Origin: Emiliania huxleyi CCMP1516
Taxonomy: Eukaryota > Haptophyta > Isochrysidales > Noelaerhabdaceae
Length of the DNA stretch: 64,000 nucleotides
Direction: 5' to 3'
Assembly: GCF_000372725.1 (NCBI RefSeq)
Contig: NW_005200960.1
Span: 231,420 to 295,419, forward strand
Part shown: positions 19,073-29,540 of the stretch, one piece after another
How the letters are laid out: each line of letters starts with the position of its first letter
Numbering within the stretch: the stretch's first letter is position 1
The notes under the pieces: model-generated
Databases searched by the model: none
Told to the model about the DNA's origin: nothing
The model's input: the letters and a program-made list of their open reading frames with translations, nothing else
Position numbers and translations under genes: made by a program

Positions 19073-19477
19073 CTACTCCTCCATCTCGTACTGGATGGCG
19101 GCTCGCGTACCAGGCTCAATGATGGGCTTGATGCAGTCGTTGATCACTTCGATGTGGGCCTCGTGAGTCTCGTACACCTCGTAGGCTTCTTTAGTATCGA
19201 ATGTCGGCGCCCAGGAGCAAGAGCGGTTCTTCCCGGCTGGGTGAGCTGCGAGCGCAGGCGGCCGGTAGAGGGTGTGAGCGCATGACGTGGTGGGGCCGAC
19301 GGGCCGGCTACGGCGCGCACTCTGCCCGCCCTTCAGCTTCAGGTCGAATCCTAGCTCGAACGATTTGATCTCCGGGATCTTGCTCTTCAGCCCCGCTAGC
19401 CCTGTCTTCAGTGTCGAGATCTGTGCTTCTGTCGTGCCCTCTTTGATGCCAAACATGACGATGTGCCTGACTGGCAT
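19073..19477 (-). CDS. Dabb-domain (stress-responsive A/B barrel) protein
   Basis: Two exons, 19477-19330 and 19236-19073, give 103 aa, the normal size of a single Dabb domain. It starts MPVRHIVMFGIKEGTTEAQI, continues IPEIKSFELGFDLKL, and after the intron has NRSCSWAPTFDTKEAYEVYE, HEAHIEVINDCIKPII. The His in the first strand and the second-half His are as in plant stress-responsive Dabb proteins. These form small dimeric alpha/beta barrels; some cyclise polyketides, most have no known substrate. The 93-nt intron uses a GC donor. Clear family call, unknown function. Confidence 0.85.
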   Translation of the reverse strand: MPVRHIVMFGIKEGTTEAQISTLKTGLAGLKSKIPEIKSFELGFDLKLKGGQSARRSRPVGPTTSCAHTLYRPPALAAHPAGKNRSCSWAPTFDTKEAYEVYETHEAHIEVINDCIKPIIEPGTRAAIQYEMEE

Positions 19478-19647
19478 GGCGAGGGCGCCGCCTTCGCGCG
19501 AGAGAAAAAAACGCGGAATTCTTTTCCTCGCGATGTCCACGTACACACATGGGCAATTACATGTACAGCCGAAATTTCAACCTTGGGACAGCCCCACGCG
19601 CCCCCCCCCCTCCTCCGGGGCGCCAAATCCTGCGCCCGCTTGCGAGC

Positions 19648-19732
19648 GAGATTTTTAGCAATACCAAACAACTCTAACACTCACACGTCATTTGGGGCCT
19701 GGAGCCCTGTTCACGCGCGCGCGAGACGTGCA
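19648..19732 (+). repeat. Dispersed repeat R5 (copy 2)
   Basis: Matches 4355-4470 (TTTTTAGCAATACCAAACA, then CTCACACGTCATTTGGGGCC and the GCGCGCGCGAGACGTG end), lacking about 30 central bases. Confidence 0.75.
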
Positions 19733-19944
19733 GACAGGGTTGCCAGGTGAGAGCGAATGGCGCGGTTCACGCCTCGCACAACAGAGAGAGAGATGCGCTC
19801 TGCATGGTGGGACATAAAAGAGAGCGAGTACTTGGGCGAGTAGGCCGTGCGGTCAACGCTGCCGCGCGCGACTTTGCGCGCGAGGCGGCGCAGCTTGAGA
19901 ACGGCGGTGGGCGAGAAGCCGCCGCCGAACGTCTCGTGGAGCAG

Positions 19945-20367
19945 CAGGGCCGAGCGTTTTTGATCTCTGGATCTGTGGGCGCCCGCCCGCCGCCTCTGAG
20001 GGGGTCGGGCCCCCTAGACTGAAAACAAAAACAAGCTCGAAAACAGCCAAAATCAGCCTGCGAGAGAGGCACTGCGCGCCGCTGACCTCAATGTGGGGAT
20101 GTGTGCCGACACCAATACTGATCTAAAACCTGGAAACCCTTGTTCAAAGCCGACCCTAAGCGCCATCCTTCCTGCTCTCACCTGATGCTGCTTCCCCGCG
20201 CCGCCTCCTTGGGCCCCCTTGGGCGTATTTTCTACTCCCAGTGGGGTCCCGGGCCCCCGGGCCCCCTCTTGTTTTCTGTTTTCTGTTTTTCAAAACGCCC
20301 GCCCGCCCGCCACCCCGAAGCGGCTCGGCCCCCCACAGATCCAGAGATCAAAAACGCTCGGCCCAGG
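19945..20367. repeat. Repeat block R2 with inverted ends
   Basis: Left end CCGAGCGTTTTTGATCTCTG and right end its reverse complement (20333-20367). Further inside, GGGGCC-rich and TTTTCTGTTTTCTG stretches occur. The right half recurs inverted at 63865-64000. Probably an element of about 420 bp; no coding region. Confidence 0.55.
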
Positions 20368-20387
20368 TTGAAGTTGTTGCTGGCGCA

Positions 20388-20797
20388 TGCAAGATGCAAC
20401 GCGCCTGAATGCTCGCCTCGCCTCGCGCAAATGCGACCGTCCTCGCAGCCGACAGTCCACCGCCTGCTAAAGAAGCACAGCGACGAATGCGGCACCGGCG
20501 ACGCATGGCAGGCTGGTCATGACGCAGTTATAGGGTGTTGTGTGCCGTCAGAGTGACTCTCTGTGTGTCATCTTTGAGTCACTGCCTTCCCGGCGGTTTG
20601 GCTGTAGAGCCTCTACAACAAACTCTACAGCAAAATCGCGCCGCTCTACATCGCTCTACAACGCACGCAGTTCGTCACGCAGCCGATGTAGAGCTCTACA
20701 GCTCTACAGCGCTCCAGAGCGCTCTACATCTCTACAGCTCTACAGCGCTCTACACTCTACATCCTCTACACCCTCCCTCAGCTCGGGGGACGCAGGG
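20388..20797 (+). mobile_element. Partial TGTAGAG-family TIR transposon
   Basis: Inverted relative to part of the full copy at 8642-9522: shares the PTVHRLLKKH-coding stretch and one complete TIR ending CTACACCCTCCCTCAG. The other terminus is absent. It abuts block R2, as does the copy at 63498. Confidence 0.75.
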
Positions 20798-20997
20798 CCA
20801 GGGGTCACACCCGACGACCTCGGGAACTATAGCCGGGGCAGTCGGAGAAGGGGCAACTCCGTGCACTGACGGTCGGCCGCCAGAAAACACGCCTGCGTGG
20901 ATCGCGTCACACCAATCCTCGCTCCCCAACGCGGCCAAAGGATATCCACCTCGAGAACCTCGAGAGAACAGCACCGAAAAGAAATCGCGCGCGGCCG

Positions 20998-22961
20998 ATG
21001 CAGTCACTTCGCATGCATCGCGCCTGCTTGTTACTCTCGGCCGTCGCTGTCCGCGGCTTCCACAGCGTACCGCCTCCGCAGCGGCAGCCCGCCGTCGCGC
21101 GCTCTCCGCAGCGCCGCGCTGTCGCCCTGGCCAGCGGCGCCGCCGCCGCCTCTGCGACGGCCGCCGAGGCCAGGCTGCTCGAGCTGCTCTCCGGCACTGA
21201 GGGCCGCGGCGCGGCGATGACGGCGGACGAGGACGCCGAGGTGCACCGCCTGGCAACCGAACTTGAGGCCGACAGCACGTCTGGCGCCACCAACGACTCG
21301 CCGCTGCTGCCTGGGCGTTGGCGGGTGCTCTACCAGGGCAAGCCTGGCGGCGACAGGACGGAGTTCTTCTCCCTCGAGTCGTGGCGCAAGTATCTCTCTG
21401 GAGACGGCCCGTCCCCGATCCAAAACCTCGTCTCGGGGTCGTCGACTGTCTCGCGGCTCTACCAAGTCGTCGAGCTGAGCGAGGGCGGCGAGGCGGGCCG
21501 CATCAACAACGTCGTCGACCTCTCTCCGCGGGCGGTCATCGCCATCGAGGCGCAGCTCGTGGGCAAGCCATCGCCCAGCCGGCTCAGCTTCCGCTTCAGC
21601 GGCGGGCGCGTGCTCGTGCGCACCCTCTGGAACGCCACCCTCAACCTGCCCTACCCCGTCCCCTTCGACCTGCTCGGCGACAACGCAAAGGGCTGGCTGC
21701 AGTCAGACTACCTCTCGCCCTCGCTCCGCCTCTCGCGCGGAAACAAGGGCTCGCTCTTCGTCCTCGTCCCCGAGCCGCAGCCCGACGACCCGGAGCTCGA
21801 GGCGCTGCTTCAGCCGCCGCCGCCGCCGCCGCGCCGCGCCGCGGCCGCCTCCCTGACCAAGGAGCCGGTCCTCATCTGCCCCGCCCAGTTCGGGACCGAG
21901 GCGGACTACGCGGAGCTCGTCGCCGCCCTCGAGGCGCGCGGCCACCCGGTCGGCGTCGCGCCTCTCGTCTTCACCGACTGGCTGCAGATCCTCAAGTCGA
22001 TCCCAACCCCAGAGTACTGGCGCGCCGACCTCTCGCCCGACAAGGCGCTGCCGAGCTCTCGGCCAGCACTCGGCCATCTCTCGGCTATCTCTCGGTCAGC
22101 TCTCGGCCAGCTCTCGGCCAGCGCTCGGCTATCTCTCGGTCAGCTCTCGGCCAGCTCTCGGCCAGCTCTCGGCCAGCGCTCGGCTATCTCTCGGTCAGCT
22201 CTCGGCCAGCTCTCGGCCAGCTCTCGGTCAGCTCTCGGCTATCTCTCGGCCATCTCCCGACTATCTCCCGACTATCTCCCGACTATCTCCCGACTATCTC
22301 CCGACTATCTCTCGGCTCGATCTCAGCCGGTGAGCCGTCTCGACGCCCTCCTCCCCTCCCCTCCTCCGACCCCTCCCTGTAGGCGCTGCCCTTCTACTAC
22401 AAGGCGATCGAGGCCGGCGCGGCGGCGCTGCGAAACGAGTACCCCGGCCGCAAGGTCCAGCTCCTCGCACACTCGATCGGCGGCTGGATCAGCCGCGCGT
22501 ACCTCGGCCAGCTGCCCGCCGAGGAGCGCTCCGCCACCTTCTCCGCCCTCGCCACGCTCGGCACGCCACACGCGCCGCCGCCGGAGGGCTTCTTCCGCAC
22601 CATCGACCAGACGCGCGGCCTGCTCCGCTTCGTCGAGGAGCGCTACCCCGGCGCCTTCCACCCGGAGCTCCGCTACCTCACCGTCGGCAGCAGAGCGCAG
22701 CGGGGCGCGCTGCCGGGCGGCGGCGCCGGCCTCGTCGGCGGCGCGCTCGCGTACGCCTCGTACCTGCCGCTCGGGGGCGAGGGCGGCGTCGAGGGCGACG
22801 GAATCACGCCGCTGCGGTGCGCACACTTGGACGGCGCCGAGCAGCGGGAGGTTGACGCGTACCACATCGCCTTTGTGCCCGGGAGCGGCACGCGGCTGCT
22901 GGGCTGCCGCTGGTACGGCTCGCCAGACGTGGTGGGCGAGTGGGCGGACTTCTTGCGGTGA
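20998..22961 (+). CDS. PAP/fibrillin domain fused to an alpha/beta-hydrolase (lipase-like)
   Basis: Two exons, 20998-22044 and 22383-22961, give 541 aa. Residues 1-~45 are Arg/Ala-rich with a hydrophobic start, like a transit peptide. Residues ~100-250 fit the plastid lipid-associated protein domain: LPGRWRVLYQGKPGGDRTEF, NVVDLSPRAVIAIEAQLVG, RLSFRFSGGRVLVRTLWN and WLQSDYLSPSLRLSRGNKGS with the VLVPEP end. From ~285 comes a hydrolase: VLICPAQFG, the nucleophile elbow LLAHSIGGW with Ser380, LATLGTPHA and EGDGITPLR. Fibrillins sit on plastoglobules and thylakoids; a joined esterase suggests plastid lipid turnover, an inference. The 338-nt intron is an 11-bp array between duplicated GCGCTGCC. 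Confidence 0.78.
22045..22382 (+). repeat. Intron built of an 11-bp array, 8-bp target duplication
   Basis: GC-AG intron. Units such as CTCTCGGCCAG and CTCTCGGCTAT, then CTCCCGACTAT, run from about 22053 to 22325. GCGCTGCC begins both the intron and the next exon. Confidence 0.85.
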
Positions 22962-24717
22962 CGGCACATACATCGAGATCTCTGCGGGACACCAGTAGAT
23001 TTGTTGAGTGGAGATCGTAGATGCCGATCAGAGATCTTCCACACACAGCATCTCTCACAAAACTCAAAGGTCTTTAACTGAAGATAGAGATCTTGAGCTG
23101 CCGCCATCGGCACCTCGTCCTCGAGATCTCAGGCCGGAGACGGAGATGTTGACTTCGCGCCAAAGGCGAGCTCGAGTTAGGGGCAAACACTGAAAACGTA
23201 ACTTGATCGGGGCGCGGTTTTTTTTGGACTAGACTGCTCGGTGGAGGTGGGCGAGTGATTGGGTAGCTTTGGGGCCGCCGAAAATAATGAGAACCGCCCC
23301 CTATATCTCGCCAAATCTCGATTTTTCGCGGGAATGGGGGCTTCTCAGCCCCGCGCGAGCTACAGTGACTCCCCAGGGCTTGTCCCGTGGCCCAAAGTGG
23401 TACCCCGAGCTCCGCCACGATCGTGAGCAATCAGGAGACACCCACAGTCACGGCGGGCGAGGAGTTGGGTGACGGCCAACTGTCGATTACGGCGCCTCTG
23501 GAGCCTCCTGTATCGTCGGTTCGGCTCGAAGATCGTGCCGCATCCGCATGTAAACCACCTCCGCGCCCCCGCTGGCACATGTCCGCATTGCCCGAGCCTG
23601 GGAGAAGTTCCCAGTGCCCGGAGGCTGCACAGGTCCGCGAAACGCTGGCGCTGCAGCTCCCGGCGCGCACCCCAGATTCGCGAGGAAAACAGCCGAAAAC
23701 GGTTCGCGCCGCGATCGACCCTCAGCGAGCCCAGGCGAGCCTGGTAATCCCACCCGGTGGTAAGCGCACGTCCTCCGCGTAGTCTAGCGCGCTGTGCAGC
23801 CCGCCAGTGCATGGCGCCGACCTGGGCCGACTGGTCGATCTCGCCGCGATCTCGCCATCCAATTCTCGGTCAGGTGTAGTGGATCACCTTAAAATCCTGG
23901 ATTAATTCCTGAGCCCACCTGGCCCCACCAGACGGGTGGCACGAGGCGCCCGGGCCACTTTTTAGCGCCTCCCGAGCCTCCCGGCGCCTCCTGTGGCCTC
24001 CTGGACCCTCTCCCCCGCAGCCTCTCTCGGCGACGTGGGGAGCGGCTGCCGTCCACGGCTCGCACCGGCTCTTCCAGCGGCTCCACGCTTGCCGCCTGTG
24101 ACGCCCGCGCCACGCACTGCCACGCGGCCGCTCGAGAGAGCGGTCGACGCCCATACTGCTGGGCGTGGCGCTCTATCGGTCGACGCTTCGGCGTCGCTGC
24201 TTGGTTGGGGACCCGTGCCTCGACGCGGCGGCGCGGCCGAGTACGGCTCGGTGGAACAGCGCGTCGCCACGGATGAGATGCGGCCACAAGCGGCTGGGGA
24301 AGCTCCAAGAATGTTTCGTTCTACTTGCAGGAGAGGCCCAAGCAATTCGGGTGACTGCATGGCTCTTCGCGTCGAGGGATGCGTCCAAGATAATGAGTTG
24401 CTTATTGAAAGCGCCGTGTCTTGCGGCATATTCCGGGTCATCGATCCACGTGATGTGACAAACTAGCCGCTATTAATGAATATGGGAATCTTATCTAGTT
24501 AAGGCAACCCGAGCGACAACTCACGCGCTTGGCGTGTGTGTGCCTGCTGCTTTAGCGGATCATATCCCCTCCGTTTTGTGGTCTAACGCGGAATATCGAA
24601 TATGAGCATATAAAGTACACAACACACATACCACGGTCCGTCTGCATCCTCGGCCATCTACCGCCGTATCGCATCACCCTATGTGTTCGCTATCCACTGC
24701 ATGTGTGTGCCGCAGAG
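22962..24717. other. Long stretch without a recognised gene
   Basis: Moderate GC, unlike flanking exons. 22970-23130 has repeated GAGATC-like words (GATCGTAGATGCC, GATCAGAGATCTT, AGATAGAGATCTTGAG). 23990-24470 carries overlapping frames on both strands without family features. 24480-24660 is AT-rich. No RNA gene recognised. Confidence 0.5.
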
Positions 24718-24844
24718 TCAACGTGCATTGCGCCGTGGGCGCGCCTCGCGCGCCTGTGGCGCCGCCTCATCAGCCGCCACGCCTGCTGCGGTTGCCCCGC
24801 GCTTCTTCGGCGCCCCGCGCTTCTTCGGCGCCCCGCGCTGCCTC

Positions 24845-24883
<39 letters not shown>

Positions 24884-27050
24884 TCCACCTCCACCTCCAC
24901 CTCCATCTCCTCGTCCTCCGCCGCCGCCGGCGGCGGCGGCGCATCCAGGTCCAGCCGCCACGCGCCATCGCAGTCCGCGTTGAACTTGCCCTTCTTGAGC
25001 TCGATCAAGCCGTCCGACTCGGGCTCGGCCGGCGAGACGCGGTCGTTGGCGTCCCACCGTACGCTCGCCGCCTCGCCGTCCTTGTAGAAGCTCCGCGGGC
25101 CCTTGGGCACCTGGGTGACGGACAGCACGGTGCAAGAGCACCACATCCACCCCGCGCTCTCACCCTCCTCCTCGCCCTCGCCCACCGCGTAGTGGCACAG
25201 CTGCTCGAGTCGGTCGCCCGCCTTCACCACCGGCACCACGCGCGGCTGCCGCGTCTGGTGCTTGTCGCCCACGCCCTCCGCCTCGCGCCGCGCCTTCTCC
25301 GCACGCGCGGCCGCCTCGAACTCGTCGAGCGAGTCCGCCTCCTTCGCGTCGAGCGCCTCGAGGCCGCTCGTCGCCGTGCCAAGCTGCTTCACCGCCTTGC
25401 GCTTGAGCACCGGCGCCGGCGGCTTTGCGGCGGCAGAAGTTGACGGAGGGCACGCGCAGCTCCTCGACAAAGGGCAGCATGGCGCGCCCGCACGCAGCGA
25501 TGCTCGCCGGCACGGCCGACGGCGGCGTGCCCGCCGCGAGCAGCTCGCAGATGAGCTTCAGGATCTCGTACGGCCAATGCCGCCCCTTGCCGTTGCCCTT
25601 CCCCTTGCCGACCGTGCCAAAGTGCGGGATCTGAGCGATGCACTCGAGCGCATGCTCGCCCGTCATCGCCACCTCCATCTCCTCGTCCGAGCCGTCCTCG
25701 TCGCTCTCCGACTCCTCGAACTGCGACTCGAGCTGCATGCTCACGTCGGCCAGCTCCCGCTGGGCCCCCTGCAGCTCGGCCCGCAGCTGCCTGCCCTTCT
25801 TCCTCTCGTCCTGCAGCTTCGTCTCGGCCGCCTGCTTCTCCTTCTCCGCCTTGCGCTTCGCCTTATCCGCGGCCTTGGCGGCCTGCTGCGCCTGCGCGAG
25901 CTGCTCGCCGTAAGCCGCCTCGGCGCGCGTCGCGGCGTTCTCCTTGGCGTCCTCGGCCCTCGCCTGCGCCGCCGCGACCTGCCGCTCGGCGCTCGCCCGC
26001 ACGCGCTGCACCGTCGCGTCCGCCTTCTCCTTCGCCTCGCGCTCCGCCTCCTTGCGCACCGCGTTGACGCTGACCTCCTGGAGCGTCTTCACCTGCGCCC
26101 TCAGCTGCGAGGAGCGCTGCTGCTCCCGCCGCGCGGCGGCCGCCGACGCGTCGGCGCTCGCCTGCAGCTCGGTGTACGAAGGCGCCGCCTCGGGCTCCTC
26201 CCGCGTGCGGTGCAGCGCCGAGAGCAGCTCCTTGCCGCGCACCTTCAGGAGCGAGGCGACGGGCACCGCCGCGGCGATGTGCCGGTGTAGCGTGTGGGAG
26301 CCGTTGGCCGGGTTGTACGACGGGCCCGAGATGCCCTTGGACTTGGCGAGGCAGTTCTTCAGATAGTTCGAGAGCGCGGTCTGCCCGACGTCGTGGTCGA
26401 TGACCTCGAGCTGCACCAGCGTGCGCGTGATGTGGGCGAGCGGCTCCGCCGCCCGAGCGGCGGCTTGACTGAGCAAGGACGGGACGAGGCCCTTGGCGAG
26501 AGCCAAGTTACGCCACTCCGGATCGTCGGTCGGAGGCTGCCATCGCTCGCGCAACTGCGCACAACACGCACACACGGCTCAGGCAGCAAGGCCGAGATAG
26601 AGCCGAGATATAGCCGAGATATAGCCGAGATATAGCCGAGGTGTAGCAGCCGCGGCGGCGGCTCGGGGGGCGGTGGGAGAGCAGGGCGGGCGCCTGCTTG
26701 TAGCGACTCGACTGCAGCAGCACGACGTTCATCCACTGGTCGACGAGCGTCGGGACGGCGACCCACGAGCCGTCCGCGCCGCGGCCATGTAGCAGCACGA
26801 GCAGCGCCCATGCGTGCACCTCCGCCTCGCTGGGCAACGCCTTGCCCGAGGCGCACAAGATCGAGTTCCTGCGGCGCGCGCGAGGGGCAAGAGCTCGCCA
26901 AGGCGGGGCGAGCGCGGCCACGGCGAGGGCGGGCACGCACCGCTTCGATTCGGGCGCCCCGCGCTGCAGCGCCGCGCGCCGCTCAAGCTCGGCCTGCACG
27001 CTCTGGAGGATCTGCTGCAGCTGCTCGGTCGTGACATCTGCGGCACACAC
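24718..27050 (-). CDS. Unknown coiled-coil protein with acidic, poly-Ala and basic tail regions
   Basis: Exons start near 27048 (DVTTEQLQQILQSVQAELERRAALQ), continue about 26880-26690 (HAWALLVLLHGRGADGSWVAVPTLVDQWMNVVLLQSSRY) and 26570-24718. A ~300-residue Ala/Glu/Lys/Arg coiled coil follows, then an acidic patch (EESESDEDGSDEE), a folded stretch (HWPYEILKLICELLAAGTPP, FVEELRVPSVNFCRR), a region with WMWCSCTVLSV and ASVRWDANDR, and a poly-Ala, then PKKRGAPKKRG tail. One frame change near 25437 falls in GCC-rich sequence with no room for an intron: an assembly indel or decay. The 5' end is uncertain. I have an unverified impression that similar proteins recur in haptophyte genomes. No function is assigned. 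Confidence 0.55.
26590..26645 (-). repeat. Intronic 11-bp repeat AGATATAGCCG
   Basis: Four to five units (plus strand AGATATAGCCG, with variants AGATAGAGCCG and AGGTGTAGC) in the intron of the coiled-coil gene. Closely similar to the GATCTAGCCGA units in ABCF intron 6 (16720-16760). Confidence 0.8.
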
Positions 27051-27749
27051 GCGCAAACCTGAGACCCCCACGGGCCCGGCGGCGGCGCGGCGAGCGGGGC
27101 GCGCGCAGGGGCACACACGGGCGTCGCAAACGCGCGGGCGCAGCGCGCCTGGAGCACCAGGAAGGGTGCCACCGCCGGCGCCGTGCTCAGCGTGATCACC
27201 TGCACGCACAGGCATCGCAGATCGTCAATGTCCCGCTGTGTCCCGAGCTTGGGGCTCGCGCTCCGGCGCCACGGGCTCGACGCGAGGACTCTGGAGAGAA
27301 TGTCAGAGTGAGAGTGGATGAGGTTGGAGTGGAGGCGGCAATCGCCGTGCGGGCGCGCCCGGGGCTGCAGACTCCTCCAAAGCAGCGAGACGGGAGCGCG
27401 CGCGCGACCGCGGGCCGGATTTTGCGGGGGAACTCGGGGGGAGGGCGCCCCGGACACGCCCTGCACGCGGCGCGGGCTGGCGCTCACCAGGAGCGGCAGC
27501 ATTTGCGGACTCACACATTCGATTTTTGGGCCCCGGGGTGGCTAAACGCGCTCTCTTCACACAAGAAAGGGTGGGAGGGAGGGAGGGGGGTGCGGGGGGA
27601 GGGAGGGAGGGAGGGAGGGAGGGTGTTGCAGGGGGGGGAGGGTGGTTTCTCCATTTCCGACACTGGACAAACTTTAAGTTTGTAAGTTTGTTTGGTTCGT
27701 CAGCGATGCAGCAGGCTGGAGAGAAGAGTGACAAGGTCTGAAAACTCGG

Positions 27750-27799
27750 CCACCAAAAATTTTTTTTTCAGAGGCTGAGAAAAAAATTTTTTTTGGTGG
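27750..27799. repeat. Hairpin with T/A-rich stem
   Basis: CCACCAAAAATTTTTTTTTC pairs with its near-complement GAAAAAAATTTTTTTTGGTGG (GGTGG end at 27799) around a short AGAGGCTGA loop. Confidence 0.75.
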
Positions 27800-27815
27800 A
27801 AGAAATTTTTGCCGA

Positions 27816-27880
27816 GGTTACCTGGTTACCAGGTTACCTTTTTGAAAAATGGAATTTCGAAATTACCTTTCGAGGTTACC
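27816..27880. promoter_or_regulatory. GGTTACC iterons
   Basis: GGTTACC at 27816, 27824 and 27832 (exact 8-bp period) and again at 27874. They lie 35-100 bp before the ATG of the 137-aa ORF. Iterons of this sort are typical of origin or operator sites bound by an element's own protein; that role is inferred. Confidence 0.55.
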
Positions 27881-27912
27881 TTCTGTAGAATTTTTTTCTT
27901 CGTGTGAAATAA

Positions 27913-28326
27913 ATGGCAGAGGTGCTCACCCCACCCCACTTGTACCAAACAACTCGAATCCAGCCCGGAAGCCTGCTGGCGGTGTATCGAGAGCCCAATA
28001 GCCGAGGAGACTGCCATATCGTTATCGACCTCCAAAAGAATGAGGCCATGATTTCGCAGAAAATCCCTGCCCTTGTTGCGCGAATTGGCGAATCGCTATC
28101 AAAGGAGCACCAGACAATTTACGCGACGTGGAAGCCGACTCTGTCAGGTCTTGGGAAGGCTCTCCGGGAATCGAGCAAAGAATGGGTGTTGTACAAGCAG
28201 CGTTTTAGGGTGAAAAGTTTCGCGCTGTGTGATGTGGCGTCGACACAGTTGTTAGAGGTGGCAAAGAAGTGGGATTGTGTCGAGTTTGAGTTAATCGGTT
28301 CTCCTTTACACTACCCGACCGTGTGA
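27913..28326 (+). CDS. Unknown 137-aa protein within the TIR element
   Basis: Single frame from ATG 27913. Codon choice is AT-tolerant, unlike host genes. Begins MAEVLTPPHLYQTTRIQPGS and ends VEFELIGSPLHYPTV. Mixed alpha/beta with no membrane segments, a likely small globular protein. No family recognised. Position just downstream of a hairpin and iterons, and inside inverted repeats, suggests an element-encoded DNA-binding or replication/transposition accessory protein. That is an inference from context alone. Confidence 0.55.
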   Translation: MAEVLTPPHLYQTTRIQPGSLLAVYREPNSRGDCHIVIDLQKNEAMISQKIPALVARIGESLSKEHQTIYATWKPTLSGLGKALRESSKEWVLYKQRFRVKSFALCDVASTQLLEVAKKWDCVEFELIGSPLHYPTV

Positions 28327-28436
28327 GTGGCTCATACTTCTCTTACCCTCCCTCCCTCCCTCCCTCCCCCGCACCCCCACCCTCCCTCCCTCCCACTCCT
28401 TCCTACGCGAAGAGCGCGCGTAGCTGCCATGGGGGC

Positions 28437-29144
28437 CTGCGCCGCTCACTGAAAAAAAAGCCCGAACAGACCTGACAGCGCAGGCGTTGAGCGGCGCTGA
28501 CGTGGGCAACCCCGGTGGCTGGCTCATCGCCGTTGGACCCCCCCACGCAAGCGGACGCACAGGCGGGCGCCGCCGGCGCAGCGCAGACAGTAGTGCAGGA
28601 TGTGGAAGCGCAGACGGGGAGCGATGCTGACGTGGCGCTGTGTCGGCAGTGCAGGTGAGTGCGCAGGCGTTGACCGGCGCTGACATGGGCATATCTCAGG
28701 ACAAGATTGATATCAACTCGCTACCCAGTGTGCCGACGCCCGAGACGGCGCGGCCGCGATATCCCGAGATAGCGCAAGATTGACCGAGCCGCCCCATCTC
28801 GGGCGATCTCGCGGCCGCGCCGCGCCATCTCGGGCTCGCGCCATCGATCTCGCGGCCGCGCCATATTGTTATGAAAAAACTTGAATATCTTCATCTTCAA
28901 TATCTTCAATATCTTCATCTCAGAAAAATTCAAAAGCACTTGAGCCCCCAAGTCGATCGAGGTCTCGTTGAGGTGTGTTGAAGTGGGTATGAAGAAGTTG
29001 TGAAGTGGGACTTGGGTTTTTGAAGTTAAAAGGCAAATGAATATATTGAAGTGGATTGTTGTGTGCAAGCGAACCCCCCTCCTTCCCTCCATGCTATTTG
29101 AAGTAATTGAATGAATTGAAGATTTTTTTTCACCAAATATGTAA
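28437..29144. other. Non-coding spacer with direct repeat and TTGAAGT-rich AT sequence
   Basis: 28478-28507 and 28661-28690 are a 30-bp direct repeat with two mismatches (GCGCAGGCGTTGA, CGGCGCTGAC). 28710-28860 has repeated CATCTCGG/CGCGGCCGCG words. From 28865 the DNA turns AT-rich with recurring TTGAAGT/AATATCTTCA. Confidence 0.6.
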
Positions 29145-29513
29145 ATGGGCACTGAGTCAGAGAAGTCTAAGTCCGGGAACGCTAAGTCTAAGTCAAACTC
29201 TGCCGAGCTGGCGGCTAAGGTAACTGAGCCTAAGCAAAAATCTCAATCACAGAGGAATGCCGAGTCAACGGCTAAGCTCGTCAGAGAAGCAGTAACAGAG
29301 TTCGACAGAAAGCTAACCCCTATGTTAGCACGCCAAAAAGAAATTCTCCAACGCCAGTTAACCGGAAATTCCACAGATGACTGTCAAAACAAACAGCAAG
29401 CCGCAATTATGTTAAGCGAAGCAACAGTCACGGCTGTCCAAAGGGCTCAAAGGTTACACGACCTCCCACAAATAGTTATAAATAAGGCGTTGAGAGCTCA
29501 AACCGCGTTTTGA
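29145..29513 (+). CDS. Unknown Lys/Ser/Gln-rich protein, AT-rich island
   Basis: Single frame, 122 aa from ATG 29145. The N-terminal 45 residues are Lys/Ser-rich and look disordered (SEKSKSGNAKSKSNSAELAA). The C-terminal part is helical (LVREAVTEFDRKLTPMLARQ, AIMLSEATVTAVQRAQRL). GC content and codons differ sharply from host genes. No intron. Family unknown; context suggests a gene from a foreign element. Confidence 0.5.
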   Translation: MGTESEKSKSGNAKSKSNSAELAAKVTEPKQKSQSQRNAESTAKLVREAVTEFDRKLTPMLARQKEILQRQLTGNSTDDCQNKQQAAIMLSEATVTAVQRAQRLHDLPQIVINKALRAQTAF

Positions 29514-29540
29514 ACCATTTGCTTATATGCCAGCGCGCTC

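Larger units (their letters stand above)
19478..20997. other. Intergenic, dispersed repeats
   Basis: Carries R5 copy 2 (19648-19732), an inverted-repeat block R2 (about 19945-20367) and a partial TIR transposon (20388-20797). No host gene recognised; frames here are repeat-derived. Confidence 0.6.
27528..28436. mobile_element. Candidate TIR element with G-quadruplex-like ends, one ORF and iterons
   Basis: About 910 bp bounded by ~100-bp imperfect inverted repeats: left 27528-27632, right 28337-28436. Shared wording includes GGCCCC, GCGCTCTTC-like, GGGTGGGAGGGAGGG and TGCGGGGG followed by GGGA repeats. Inside are a 50-nt hairpin (27750-27799), four GGTTACC sites and a 137-aa ORF. Interior is much more AT-rich than the surroundings. 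Element class unknown; target duplication not resolved. Confidence 0.5.

Noticed and set aside
23870-24470. Possible gene on either strand
   Set aside because: Several 90-160 aa frames overlap; none shows domain-like sequence or splice-consistent partners.
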